A DNA stretch of 64,000 nt. It comes from Citrus sinensis (lineage: Eukaryota > Streptophyta > Magnoliopsida > Sapindales > Rutaceae). The stretch spans positions 5,828,001 through 5,892,000 of the forward strand of contig NC_068557.1 of the NCBI RefSeq assembly GCF_022201045.2, in the 5' to 3' direction. This document shows, piece after piece, positions 47,893-59,703 of this stretch. The translations under genes and the position numbers were made by a program. Position 1 is the stretch's first letter, and each line of letters opens with the position of its first letter. The notes beneath the pieces were generated by a model, which searched no databases, was not told the DNA's origin, and was given only the letters and a program-made list of their open reading frames with translations.

Positions 47893-50800
47893 ATGGCGAC
47901 GACGTCGCTCGCAGAACTCGATGATGAAACGGTGCGCAGCATGGCAATGGCTGCAATTTTCTCAGACTTTGTACATCCTCTCTTCTCTTCCCTTTTATGC
48001 TCAACAACTTTCTTTACCTGACGGAAAAAAAAAATTTACTTTTATAAGGTTAAAATAAATTATTGAACTTGTTTTATTTTCAGGGTGGGAAGATAAATTC
48101 ACTTGACTTTCATCGAAAAGACGATTTATTGGTGACGGCTAGTGACGATGACTCTGTGCGACTTTATGATATTGTCAGTGCTAAGTGAGTAGCTCAATCG
48201 TTGTAGACACAATAATAAGGCCTTAATTAGTTAGTTTGCATGTGATACTTAAATTTACAGTTCTTTTGTTTTAGTTAAATCGGTATTAAAATTTAATTCT
48301 TAGCTACAATAGTTGGTATCAAGATTTGTACGCTCTTTGAGAGTACAATTGAACGATGTTATTGTTTGTGAGGATGGTTCCAGGGAGTATAGAGCTAGTT
48401 GTGGATTTGATGAGAGTTAAAGTTGCAGGAAAGCAGCAAGGGTATCGATTTAATTTGTTAGATTTTAATTGTTTCTATTATTATTATTATTATTTTTTTT
48501 TTGGTGTGAATATTAGGTTGATCAAGACCACGTACCACAAGAAACATGGTGCTGATTGTGTTTGCTTTACCCATCACCCAAGCTCTGTTATTTGCTCGAC
48601 AAAATATAATCTTGATTCTACTGGAGGTGAGTTTCTCAGTTCAAAAGCTTTCTATTCTCTTAGTAATGTGAATTACCGAGGCTTGATTTTGGTGATTTTA
48701 AGTGATACAGATGGTCGTTCTCATATTTCATTTTTCTTGCTAGAGTCTCTGCGGTATCTATCAATGTATGATAATCGAATTCTTCGCTACTTCAAAGGGC
48801 ATAAGGAGAGGTTTGAATCACATCACTTGTTGTTGCTCTAGTAATACTAAAAGTTTAATAAGAACAAATTATTCCAAATTATTATATATAGTTTTGAAGA
48901 AGGTTGATGTGATGTAAAAGTTGAATGAACCATTGAAATGCATATGCACACATGGTCACTTCTTGGGCAACCAATGTGAAGCTACCTAACTTAAATTCTT
49001 TCAGCTCTTTGTTTGTATGTTCTATGTGCTTGTTGGCATATGGATAGGTTATCTTGAGTAGCAATAAGAAGCATTTGGGTGCTTCTATATGACATTTTTC
49101 TCACTTTTTTCTCCTCATACTCAACCTTCATACGGGATATGTATAACAAAGTACAATACTATTATTACTGTTGATAAATTGACATTTGTACCTATTCTGC
49201 ATGGTTGTTTTTCTGATTATTACACTCATTTTTAATGCTGCAGGGTTATTTCTCTCTGCATGTCTCCAGTTAATGATAGCTTTATGTCTGGTTCTCTTGA
49301 CCACAGCGTTAGAATATGGGATCTTCGTGTTAATGCTTGCCAGGTTGGTTTCTTGTTTCACATGAATTCTGTGCAATCTATAAAGTTCATGTGTAAAAAG
49401 ATTTAAAAAAAGAAAATGAAAAAAAGAAGTCATGTTATCAGTCTTGCAAAAGTGGCAATTTAATGCCTTCTCTTCTCAATACTATATAAGAATTGTAATT
49501 AGGATCAGTGGCCTCAAACATATATCTTGAAGTCTATCTCTAATATTCTCTGGAAATCGCATACAATTTAAGTTTCTTTCTTGAAGCATCATCGTGAGGC
49601 AGTTCAGCCATAACCCGTGTCATTTTACGATCATTATAGATTGCTTCATTGTCAAAGCATAGCTACATGTATATTCACTTTAAAAAAATATATACAAAAT
49701 AGTTGATTGTATGCTTACTTACATAGTTTTCAGGGAATTTTACGTCTGCGTGGTAGACCTACAGTTGCATTTGATCAACAAGGCCTTGTCTTTGCGGTGG
49801 CAATGGAAGCGGGTGCTATCAAATTGTTTGACTCACGTTCCTACGACAAGGTGCTTGCCTAGAAAGTGCTAGCTTTTGTTTTGGCTTTTGTCAAAGTGAA
49901 TTTCACTCATTTCTAGAATTGCAGGGTCCCTTTGACACATTTCTAGTAGGTGGGGATACAGCAGAGGTTTGTGATATTAAATTTAGCAATGATGGTAAAT
50001 CAATGCTCTTGACAACCACAAATAACAACATTTATGTTCTTGACGCATATGGAGGAGAGAAGGTTAGTACACCGGATTGAAAGATTCTGTCTTATTGGTT
50101 CATGTGATGTATAGTTGTCAGGTTGCATCTTCTACTAAATCCTGTTAGTTGTTCTGTAGTCTGAACCTTAGTAAATCTATGGATTCTTTTGCTCCTTTTC
50201 CATGGTTATATTATAAGATATAGTCTAAATAAGTAGTTGTAAAACTTTTCTGTTTGCAGCGCTGTGGTTTCAGCTTGGAGCCATCCCCAAACACAAATAC
50301 AGAAGCAACTTTTACACCAGATGGCCAGTATGTAGTCTCAGGTATTGTTCGTGTTTATTATTTTGCAATTTGAAAAAAAAAAAGATCTAGCATCCTGTCC
50401 ATTTCCAGGTTCTGTTTTGTCTCCTGGAGACCTGGACTAAGTTGATTGCAACTGTTCATTAAAATTCTGTAATTAGTTTTAAGTTTTAAGCTCCAGGTGT
50501 TAATGCCATTCATTGAACTGATTATACGTTTTAACCAGTTTTTGTCATGCATTGCCTTTTATGCTTTGTATTTTACCGTGATGCCTAGTCAGTTGACTGA
50601 TGCTTTTCTTCTGCTGGTTTTTCATCTTTAGATCAGCTCTAGTCATTTTGTTTTTCTGGTGATCAGCATTTGAATGATAACACAAACTTCTTCCAACGCT
50701 TCCCTCTGGAAACATTTTGCAGGCATTAGTGGATTTTTAACATTCAGATTAAGATGTGATCATCATTTGAATGATAACGCAAATTTCTTCCAACGCTTCC

Positions 50801-51543
50801 CCTCTGGAAGCATTTTGCAGGCATTAGTGGATTTTTAACATTCAGATTAAGATGGCATAGTGTCCAAATATATAGTTAACAAGACCGTTCAATCAGCCCA
50901 ACGGATGAGAACCACAATCCAATTTGAAATGATAAAACTTTTTTATTAAATTACTCAAATAAACCAAAAATATGTTTTATTAGGGCATCCCCTCATCTTA
51001 AAATCCCGGAGTCTCTCATAACATTGCTCTAATGTGGTTTTTGTACTTAACTGATGATTATTTCTTGTTATAGTGATAAAGTTTGTACTTAACTGATGAT
51101 TATTATTCAGTGTTGCTTCAGAATTTCTTCTCTTCTGATCCAACTTGCCAGAAACTAACTTTACTCTTTCAATTTGTCAAAGGATCAGGAGATGGAACTT
51201 TACACGCCTGGAATATCAACACACGGAATGAGGTTACAATCTTATTTCTATTAGAGAGTGTTTTAATATTTTTATAGATTCATTTGATCCATTCATTATA
51301 TGGAATGCCTTTATAAATAATAGGAACAACGAGACTTAGCTCTGTGGTTAAATTGGTTCTATTGGGCAGGTGGCCTGCTGGAATGGTAATATAGGAGTAG
51401 TGGCATGCTTGAAGTGGGCTCCCCGTCGGGCAATGTTCGTTGCTGCTTCTTCAGTTCTCTCATTTTGGATACCCAATCCTTCTTCAAATTCAACTGATGA
51501 GTCTACGGATCCTCAGGCAACTGTAAAATCCGATCAAGTTTAG
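47893..51543 (+). CDS. APRF1: SWD2-like WD40 protein (APRF1/S2La type, COMPASS subunit)
   Basis: Ten exons join in phase: 47893-47970, 48084-48184, 48517-48626, 48744-48810, 49244-49343, 49734-49850, 49925-50062, 50260-50341, 51183-51232 and 51370-51543, giving 338 aa. The start [17 protein letters not shown] matches the family. WD repeats are clear ([35 protein letters not shown], and VLSFWIP in the last blade). Strongly conserved segments include [18 protein letters not shown] and [23 protein letters not shown]2/WDR82 proteins guide SET1/COMPASS H3K4 methyltransferase to transcribed genes. Arabidopsis APRF1 (S2La) promotes flowering. Function here is by orthology. The stop codon lies inside a tandem repeat. 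Head-to-head with RST1. Confidence 0.93.
50659..50853. repeat. 97-bp tandem duplication in an intron of the WD40 gene
   Basis: GTGATCAxCATTTGAATGAT ... AACATTCAGATTAAGATG is repeated at 50659 and 50756, nearly identical, inside the intron between exons 8 and 9. Confidence 0.85.
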
Positions 51544-51621
51544 CAATTGTAATCGATTACAGCAATCCGATCAAGTTTAGCAATTGTAATCGCAAGTTTA
51601 GCAATTGTAATCGATTACAGC
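51527..51621. repeat. 37-bp tandem repeat overlapping the APRF1 stop codon
   Basis: Unit AATCCGATCAAGTTTAGCAA plus TTGTAATCGATTACAGC spans 51527-51563. It is followed by a partial unit (51564-51592) and another (51593-51621). The first unit encodes the last codons and the TAG stop (51541-51543); later units repeat the CAAGTTTAG string. Confidence 0.85.
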
Positions 51622-52292
51622 GAAATTGTAATGTCAGCGCATACCAAAATTCTGATGAATTGTTAAACAAAATTAATAGAGCAATTTCCTATGTGTTATG
51701 AACTCCGCCCAGTATTCTCCTTTTGAACAGTAAAAGTTTTGTTCGATGAAAAATTTCCTCTGCTATCTAGGCAACACAAGCAAAGTTGCCGATTGGTTCC
51801 ATTTTACAGTTAAGTTGATGATTGATTCCACTGTAATGTTTACTTATAAATGACATAACAAAATAGCTAAAATATCTGAATTTGTTGAATTGCAGCTTAG
51901 AAAGCCAAAATGTAGGGCAGAACTCTTAGCTGAGAGCTAATCTCAACACATTGTCCCAATTGATTGTGAATTTGAACAAAATTGAAAGAGATCTTCAGAA
52001 GCGATTGCAAATTTGAACTAAATTAGCAAATGGAAGATACAAGACAACAACTGAGACAACACATAGCATATTCAAATTCTAGATAATTAAACCCAAAAAC
52101 AAAAGCACCAAATGCCTTGCATTCCAAGTAAGCCCAAGAGCCAAACCCTTGCACCTCACAAGCCACAACAGAGGACGGACTCTCCTACGACTGAATACAC
52201 AAAACTTATTACAACTACAAAACCAACACTAAAGCCCTAAAAAGAAACCACACATTGTCTTCCCCATCAACCGATCATATCAGATCAACATT
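51622..52292. other. Convergent 3' spacer between APRF1 and oleosin
   Basis: About 670 bp that should contain both 3'UTRs. No ORF and no transposon signature recognised. Confidence 0.5.
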
Positions 52293-52793
52293 TTATGTCC
52301 TCCCCGTCTTCCCTCCTGCTTCATGAACCTTACTCTGAATATCCTGCCCAACTTCCTTAGTCTTCTGGCCCACATAATCCGCTATTCCCGCCACCCGCTT
52401 CTTCGCCTGGTCCGCCATCTCCGGCACCGACCCAGTCTTCTGCCGCAATATGCTCAGGACCCACGAGAGCGAAGACAAGGCCGTCAGCCCGAAAGCCCCC
52501 GACGTTAAAAACCCAGTCACTGCAAGAGCAAGAACAATGGCTGCCGGGACAATAACGGGGCTGAAGATTATGAAAAGAGGAGTGGTGACGCAAAGCCCGA
52601 TGATGGTTCCAGTCAGCGTGACACCGGCAAGAGCAAGAAAGGTTCCACCGAGGGGCAGCATGGCCAAAACTGCAAGAACTTTGCTTGCTGAAGGGCCTCC
52701 TGCTGCTGCTCCTCTTTGGCCAATAAGAGACTTACTGTGCTGTTGTGGGTGCACTTGAAGCTGGTGTGGCTGTGGGCGATCGCGTTCAGCCAT
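52293..52793 (-). CDS. Oleosin, seed oil-body structural protein
   Basis: Intronless ORF of 166 aa. It has a hydrophilic Gln/His-rich N terminus ([20 protein letters not shown]), then a long uninterrupted hydrophobic hairpin (about residues 38-112). The diagnostic proline knot is P72-x5-S78-P79-x3-P83 ([12 protein letters not shown]). An amphipathic C terminus ends the protein ([20 protein letters not shown]). Oleosins coat the phospholipid monolayer of seed oil bodies and stop them fusing. Length suggests the high-molecular-weight (H) form, which I did not verify. The position near RST1 matches Arabidopsis OLEO4 (At3g27660, from memory). The promoter carries seed elements. Confidence 0.96.
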   Translation of the reverse strand: MAERDRPQPHQLQVHPQQHSKSLIGQRGAAAGGPSASKVLAVLAMLPLGGTFLALAGVTLTGTIIGLCVTTPLFIIFSPVIVPAAIVLALAVTGFLTSGAFGLTALSSLSWVLSILRQKTGSVPEMADQAKKRVAGIADYVGQKTKEVGQDIQSKVHEAGGKTGRT

Positions 52794-52888
52794 TGAGATG
52801 CTTAATTCAAGAGTAAAGAGAGAAATATCGAGCAGTAAATGTGAATGAGGGGAGAGATGAGTTGAGGAACCGGAAGCAGTGGTTTTGT

Positions 52889-52959
52889 TTTATAGGAAAA
52901 GGCGGGAGAGGCAGAATGCGGACACGTAAGGGTTGCATGATGACTAGAGGCTTTGCATG
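52889..52959 (-). promoter_or_regulatory. Seed-type oleosin promoter: TATA, ABRE and two RY boxes
   Basis: On the minus strand, TATAAA (52894-52889) lies about 100 bp upstream of the oleosin ATG. Further upstream are an ABRE-like ACGTGTCC (52927-52920) and two RY motifs, CATGCA at 52939-52934 and 52959-52954. RY boxes bind B3 factors (ABI3/FUS3/LEC2) and ABREs bind bZIP factors. The combination is typical of maturation-phase seed genes. Confidence 0.8.
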
Positions 52960-54420
52960 AGAAACAAGTTGCGATGAGATTATTGGGGATATATACGTAT
53001 ATAAACAAAACAAACTGAAACCATAAAATTTTAAAGGGAAAAAGAAAATTGAGGTGGCTTTTGAGTGTACAACTGTACTGCCACATTGCTACTGTTGATC
53101 TGCAAAATTGTTGTGTTGTGCTTTTCGCCTCAAAACGTGTGGTCATTTTTTGGACTCATCTCTTGAAGGATCAACGATCCCACTTGGTCCTGAACTTAAA
53201 AATGGTTAATTATTGTGAATTTATTCTGATAATAATCGCTTGTTATTTGTGGAGGAAGATGCTCACTTTTTCCTTTTTTTTTTTTCAAAATTCTATTTGA
53301 TCTGATATTTAAAAATGAATATTTAGATATAATATAACATCTTTAACTTTGACCAAATAGAATAAATTTTTAACGAAAGAAAGCATGAATGTTCACTTAA
53401 CAATAATAGTAGTACAATTCTCCATTTTAGAAACGAGGATTTAATTATTTTTTTTTAGTGAGATTATTTAAAAATCTATTAAATTTTTCATTAAACTTAT
53501 TTTTTTAAATAAACACACCATCAAACTTTTAAAATCTAAATAAATTTAAAGCCATAGGAAATCATGTTTGGTGGATTAAAGATTCAAACCACCTCTTAAA
53601 AAACTAATAATCAAAATTTAAATAAAAGAAACTATATTTATTGTGATAAAAATTCGCCCTTGATACCTTGTTTGTTCGTTTATTAAACCAATATTCATAT
53701 TACTCTTAAATTCCTAATATTTCTCATTTTTACTACTTAAGACCTTAATAAAATCATAATAAATCATTAAAACTTTATTATATCATTCAAATTTAAATAC
53801 ATTATTTATATAGTGTAAGAGGACATCCTCACTTTGTTAACATGAAAATATTACTAAAAAAATAGATTTTAATATACTAGCAGGAAAAATATAATTTCTT
53901 ATATATTAAAATATTTTTTTGTATTTTAATGACACATTCACTTTGACAAAACGAAGATGTCCTCATTAGAGAAAGATTTAAATATACACACTTACATATA
54001 CATTTATTAAACTATACGATTTAATAGTATAATATTACTATACTATTAAATTATATGGTTTAATAATTTTCACAATTATTATATTGTTAGATTACATGGT
54101 TTAATAACTTTCCAAAACTTTTAATAAATTTAGGATCTTAGATTGGCCATACATATAATTTGTATGTTATAAATAAATAAATATATATATAAAATAGCAT
54201 GCAAGTGGGTATATTCATAAAGAAATATAGAGTAATTTCTTGAAATTTAATTTTTAATAGTTATGTATACAGAAATTTAACAGAGGCACCAAAGTCAAAT
54301 GGTCAAACGATTTAATGCATTACATATTTCCGTTGGGGACTTAAATGGGAAAAAATGAAAAATAAAAATGATTGCCGCCAAAAAGAAAATTGAGTTCCCT
54401 GGCCATGCCCTCTCAAAGCT
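52960..54420. other. AT-rich spacer upstream of oleosin
   Basis: Contains the distal oleosin promoter. 53,300-54,300 is very AT-rich. TATGGTTTAATA-type motifs recur around 54000-54110. No ORF recognised. Confidence 0.4.
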
Positions 54421-57400
54421 AAGTATGGCGACATGGGTTCAAATTTTATGGAAATTGGAGCCGTGGCCGTTAACTTCAATGGCAACGAGTCGCCGCCGTT
54501 TGTAATTTCATCTCGCAAGGTTTATTTATCATTTTTTTTGTTTTTTTAAAAAATTAAGGCTTATTTATTTACTAATTCCAAAATCTTTTGAATTCCAATT
54601 GTATGAAAGAAGTTTATGTGGCTGTGATGATGCCAAAAGGTTTAATTTGTGACGATCTGTAAATACGCATAATCTGAAATCTACTAGGGGTGTCGAGGAT
54701 TACCTCAAAAATCTGCTCCCACGAATATAAGGAAAGATACCTATTATTGTAATTTTTTTTGGAAAATTAAGGCCCCATGGGGGCTTAAACGCACGCCCTC
54801 AACATAGTTAGGGACGTGAGTTGCCACTAGTCAACACGGCTGAATGGCTTGCGAGGCTATAATTAAGATTAGTGGAATTGGGTCTTTTCTAAAATTGATA
54901 CATAATTGCATGCCATCGTAGATTCTGTGTGTTGCACCAATATTGGGCATGAATAGTTTCAATTCGTTTGCCAAATTTGCCCTTTTTTGTTGTTGTTGTT
55001 GTTGTGTGTTCGTGTTTGAAGTAATTGAGAGAGGAAAGTAAAACTTTCGCCGAATCAAGTTATTATCTTTAACAAATTTTGTTTCCCAAAATTTTTTTTT
55101 TGCGTTTATGATGGTTTTGGTTTTGGTAGGTCATGCTATAGATGCAAGTGATTAGCATGTGAAAAGTTTTGAATGAGACATGAATTTTATCTATCTTAAT
55201 ATTAATTATTTGTGGAAACCTTTTGCAGGAGAATAACAACATTCTAATAGCTTCAGCCTTTGGGGGATTCAACTGTAAGTTACATTCCAGATAAAGAAAA
55301 ATAGGCAGTTTGTTTTAGCATTTGCATCATGAGATGGGTTTAATTTTTTTTTCCCCCTAATTGGCTTATTTTTCAATCTCTACTCGGCTACTTGGTTTAT
55401 ATGTAAAGAGCAATCAAATGTGGAACAAATTTGCTTAAGTTAATTTAAAATTTTGGTTGCATTGATCAAAGTTTGTTCTATATTTTTAGTAGTATCTTGT
55501 TTATATACTCCACTAGATAAATTTCTATTCCAAACAATTAGTTTTACCAATTGATGGAATATGAAGACACAGCTGCAACTTGCAGTTGACGGATGGATGA
55601 TGATTACGAACAAGGACTTAACTCTCAGGATTCAACATGAAGAAGATTAATTTTAAATTAAGTATACCTTTCTTTGGCAATGTTGCAGACAAAGGTAAGG
55701 AATGTAGCGGGAAGGAAATGTATTGGAGTGTTGATGGTGCACATGGTAAGCGTAAAATCATTGCACCCCGATCCCAAAAATTCTGGTAGGTCTCTTAAAT
55801 ATTATTTTTTTCATCTTCTGATATCTGAAATGTTTTTTTTCCTTTTTTCAATCTCTTAATTTTAAGTGTTATTGTTCAACTGATCTTCTTGTTTCTAGAT
55901 CAAGAAATGGTTTCTTTGTTATATGGGACTTGAGATGCAAGACTATTTCCAAAAGTAATTCCACAGAATTCTCCATTCTATAAGTTATTATTGCATTCCG
56001 GCTTTCATTTACAGGTTTATGATGTTTATAAAAAAAATTTCCTTTTAATATAATAAATGGTTGGATATAGCTTCCACTCAGTTGAACCATATTGTTGTTC
56101 CTTATCCAGCTCATTTTCATCTCAATCAAAAAGGGTTTGTTTGTTGCCTCAACTTCTTGTTAATCTTTTTTATCCTACTCTTGGATAACATGTCAGTTCC
56201 TTCAGGCTACCCACATAAGCATTACTTCTGATAAGCAGTGAACAGGTATCATATAACGAGTTGCCAATTTCCCAAAATTAGTTTTGAATTCCTATAGAGT
56301 TTATAATTACCTTGCTTTTCTCATAGACAACCTGGTCATTTCAGTGTTCTAAAAATCTGGGATATGAAAAATATTAAGGCTCAAGTTACTTAGGCATGTC
56401 CTTATACTGAGTCATTGGCGAAATAGAGAAGGTTAGTTTCTTCTTACTCAATGGAATGTTGAATGGTTGCCTATGCATATTCTCAAATGAGATAACTAAA
56501 AATTAATCTTTATACTTTATAGAGGAATTAAACATACTGTCCAGTCCAGCGACATTTTAACAAAGTTTGGTTATGAGCATCTGACCTTTGTAATGGTATG
56601 GAAACCCTAACATAGATGAAAATGTAGATATGAAAATGGTAGGCACAGTCTGGAATTAGAAGTGAACCAACATTAGATCAATCCTCCAAAAATTTCTGCA
56701 GGTTCACGAAGCTAAAGATTTAATTAGAACTATCAGTGTAGCTATACTACTTATAATTTTATATGATTTCAAGAAACAAGATTACTTGGTACATCTAGCT
56801 TGTCCCAGGATTTAAATGGGTGTTGGTTACAGCTCCATGCTTGGTCAATAGGTACGTGCTGTTGTGATGAGCATCTCTCCCTTAAGTCGTATTAATTTTC
56901 TGCTGTATTGCCTACTCAAAATTGTAATTTTGGTTGTATGCACAACGTAGTGAAATGTCTGTTTTTGATGCACTGGTGGAAGATGATTTACCTGCTTACG
57001 GTACCCGGCCATATATGAGGTTAGAGAACAAAAAAGAAAAAATAGCTAAAATGCTAAACACTCTATTTTGGATGCTTTCATGCTTCAGATTATACTTGAA
57101 TAATCTACTTCGGTTTGTTAAAGGTCCTATACATTGTTCCTCTGGATGTAGAATAGAATCATTCCATGTAAAGGTACGCCTTTCCTATTGAGCATAAGCC
57201 TCTGCTCTATCCCTAGCTCTCCACCCTCCACGAATAAGTACCAATTTTTCTATTGTTAAGATTCATGCTTTTCCGCTATCTGATTTTATTTTTTCCCTGG
57301 CAGTCACCAATTAGCCCCGAAGCGACCATATACTTGATGGAAATATCTATGGCAGGTAAGCCTTCCTCTCGAACAAGGCTTCTTCCTTTTAGTTTTGCCT

Positions 57401-57810
57401 CGTTCAATTTGTAACTTAAAAATGCAATGTCAAACCAGGTTGATAAACCTCAAGTGTTTAATGAATCAGGCCCCGTTTAGTATAAGCTACAACACTGAAG
57501 TGTTAAGTAAATTCCTACTCTTTTAATTTGTAAGCTAAGTTGATTTTATCTCATATTTATATAATGAAAATTTTATAAAATCTATCTTATTTTTTATTAA
57601 ATTTTTAATTTTTTTTTCCATTAACTAATTTTATTTTATTTTTTAGCAGCACCTCAACTCCAAGCATGATTGACTCTTCCAATGCTATAAAAATACAATG
57701 TACATGAAGACCCAAAATAAAAAAAATTCCATCTTCTGATATGAAAGAAACCTTTGAGAAACCGCCCGAAGCTGCATTACAAAGTCCTTTTTCTGTGTTT
57801 GAATCCTTAT
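54421..57810 (+). pseudogene. CDT2: Decayed CDT2/DTL-type WD40 gene (CUL4-DDB1 substrate receptor relic)
   Basis: Exon remnants keep the order of plant CDT2. 54421-54519: MEIGAVAVNFNGNESPPFVI. 55229-55274: ENNNILIASAFGGF. 55689-55785: TKVRNVAGRKCIGVLM and SVKSLHP. 55883-55980: GFFVIWDLRCK, then TAA. 56343-56420: SVLKIWDMKNIKAQVT, then TAG and a second stop. About 56801-56850: LSQDLNGCWLQ. 57119-57173: KGPIHCSSGCRIESFHVK. 57304-57355: SPISPEATIY, with a deletion shifting into DGNIYG. 57439-57470: VDKPQV. 57742-57810: FEKPPEAALQSPFSV, near the C terminus. The last WD blades are missing, and the acceptor before 55883 reads TG instead of AG. CDT2 marks CDT1 and other PCNA-bound proteins for degradation; this copy cannot encode a propeller. 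Its syntenic position suggests the original locus. Confidence 0.85.
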
Positions 57811-58904
57811 GCCTCAGTGAAATATCTGGAATGTCAGTCTGATTATTACGCCTCTGGAATAGATTTAATAACCCTGTTAAGAATATTATTGTACAAAATG
57901 CCAATTTGTTGGGTCTTGTGCTGGAGAAGCAGGTGTGATTTTTTACCCTCTAAAACCTTCTCTGATGCACATTACACAGTTAGGTGATAAACTTGACACT
58001 ATTGCTTTTGATTTTACTGTGTTCTATGGGAAATGTAAAGCAGGAGACAAGATGATTCCAAATGCCAAGTTGCCAACATCGAATCTTATCGTTTTTTTCC
58101 TTTTTCTTTTCAGACTGATTAAGTGATGTCCATGCACATACTTTCTTTGGACACACATAACGCAACTTCTTGTACGTAACTTGTTAATTTTACGTCCTAG
58201 AAGCGCCCCGGGTTGAATGATTTGCGCATTGGCATGTATGTGGTGGCTCAAGCCCAAATGGGGTTGTGCCTTCTCTGCACTCCTCTATTAAAGAGGACAA
58301 AAAGAAAACGAACTATTAAATAATGATTAATTGTTCATGAGTTTTACGTACAAATACTTTGCTTTCCATATTCCAAAGAAGCATTATTCTCGCAAGAAAA
58401 AAATGCGTTGAAAATTTAGAATCCTAACGTGATATGCACAAGTAATTTATATATCTCTATTATCAGTCTATAAAGATAGTGTTTACTCAAATGAAAAGCG
58501 GCTATGAATAAGTTGTATACTAGAGTACTAATTGATGTTTGATTCGAGGAGGAGAAGAGATGAGAGGGGAGGTGATCTTCTTGTCAAACCGAACATGGTG
58601 TAATTGAATTTAACCATTGAAAAATGGTACTAGTCCTAACAGATGACTGAGGAGCCACAAATACGGCACCACGAGGGTGAGGGTGCCATTTTGACACCCT
58701 ATTTTCTGTAATTTAAAATCCAAGGCTGAAGTTGAATAATGCCATTTATATTATTCATGCCTACGTCTTTTGGTTGGATGTTAACCTCCTCTTAATTATT
58801 GAACAATGATTCAGTGCATGCAGTCTCATATTATAAAATACGCTCAAGTCTAATTATTACAGGTGAAATTATACTATAAAGTGCATAACTCTATTAATAA
58901 GAAG
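57811..58904. other. Spacer after the CDT2 relic
   Basis: No recognisable gene. Short ORFs at 57,900-58,260 on both strands match nothing I know. Confidence 0.4.
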
Positions 58905-59045
58905 GGTCTGGCTACGATGCAATTGTGGTATCGTACCACAGTTGCACCCAACCGTTGAATCCACTTAGATGGATGTGATCCATTAAAATTCAATAATTGA
59001 GTATAACTGTGATACGGTACCAAAATTATATAATAATTTTCCCTA
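58905..59045. mobile_element. MITE-like repeat with internal hairpins
   Basis: Contains the near-palindrome TGCAATTGTGGTATCGTACC followed by ACAGTTGCA (about 58919-58947). A second GTGATACGGTACC lies in inverse relation near 59009, and TAATAATTTTCCC near 59042. This resembles short plant MITEs carrying GGTACCGTACCAC-type hairpins. Boundaries are approximate. Confidence 0.45.
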
Positions 59046-59305
59046 ATAATAATTTAACACATTCCAATCAATCACACACCATAAAATGTGCAACTCACCG
59101 CTCTTTAATTTAACCATTATATTGAAAAATTAAGAAAAGAGATACTCATCATCGACGGAGCTCTAGCCTACAGCTTATAGGGACAAGCCATGAGATGCGA
59201 TGCTTGTAGGTTTATTCTCACCACAATGCTCCTGAGAAGATTATTGAAAAACTCTATTCAAAAAACATGTGGTTAGGGCCCACTTGAAGGGTCTTGGAGA
59301 AATGT

Positions 59306-59331
59306 CCCAATCAATCAATCAATCAATCAGT
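59306..59331. repeat. (AATC)n microsatellite
   Basis: CAATCAATCAATCAATCAAT followed by CAGTC; about six units. Confidence 0.8.
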
Positions 59332-59703
59332 CAAAATATTAGATTGCATGGGCATGGCAACTTTTTGGAATAGAGCTGTCTTTGGTTTTGGACCTCTTGA
59401 GTCACTTTGATAATTCTTCATTTGGGCGGTTGGGGATGGCCCATTAACTTGGAAAATGAGATTGTGACCGATTCTTGAATCGTTGATTCGGGTCCCAGAT
59501 TATGACCCTTTTTGCTGTTTTGTGAGCATGCTTGGTTTTCTATTTTGCTTTGCATGTTAGGAAAGAGACATTTTGTATTTCTTTGATGCATTTCATCGAA
59601 AACCTTCAAATCAAATCATATATTTCTCACTTATCTCTCATGATATCGATGAATGAATAAAGCAATGTATATATATCGAGCTATACTATAATCAATATAT
59701 ATA

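Noticed and set aside
48356..48841. 161-aa ORF across APRF1 exons 3 and 4
   Set aside because: It reads through introns; the spliced model restores the conserved WD40 sequence exactly in phase.
52450..52758. Plus-strand ORF of 102 aa opposite oleosin
   Set aside because: Antisense of the GC-rich oleosin coding region; the oleosin frame has clear family motifs.
54421..57810. Functional WD40 gene
   Set aside because: In-frame stops, a missing acceptor, frameshift and missing blades rule out a complete propeller.
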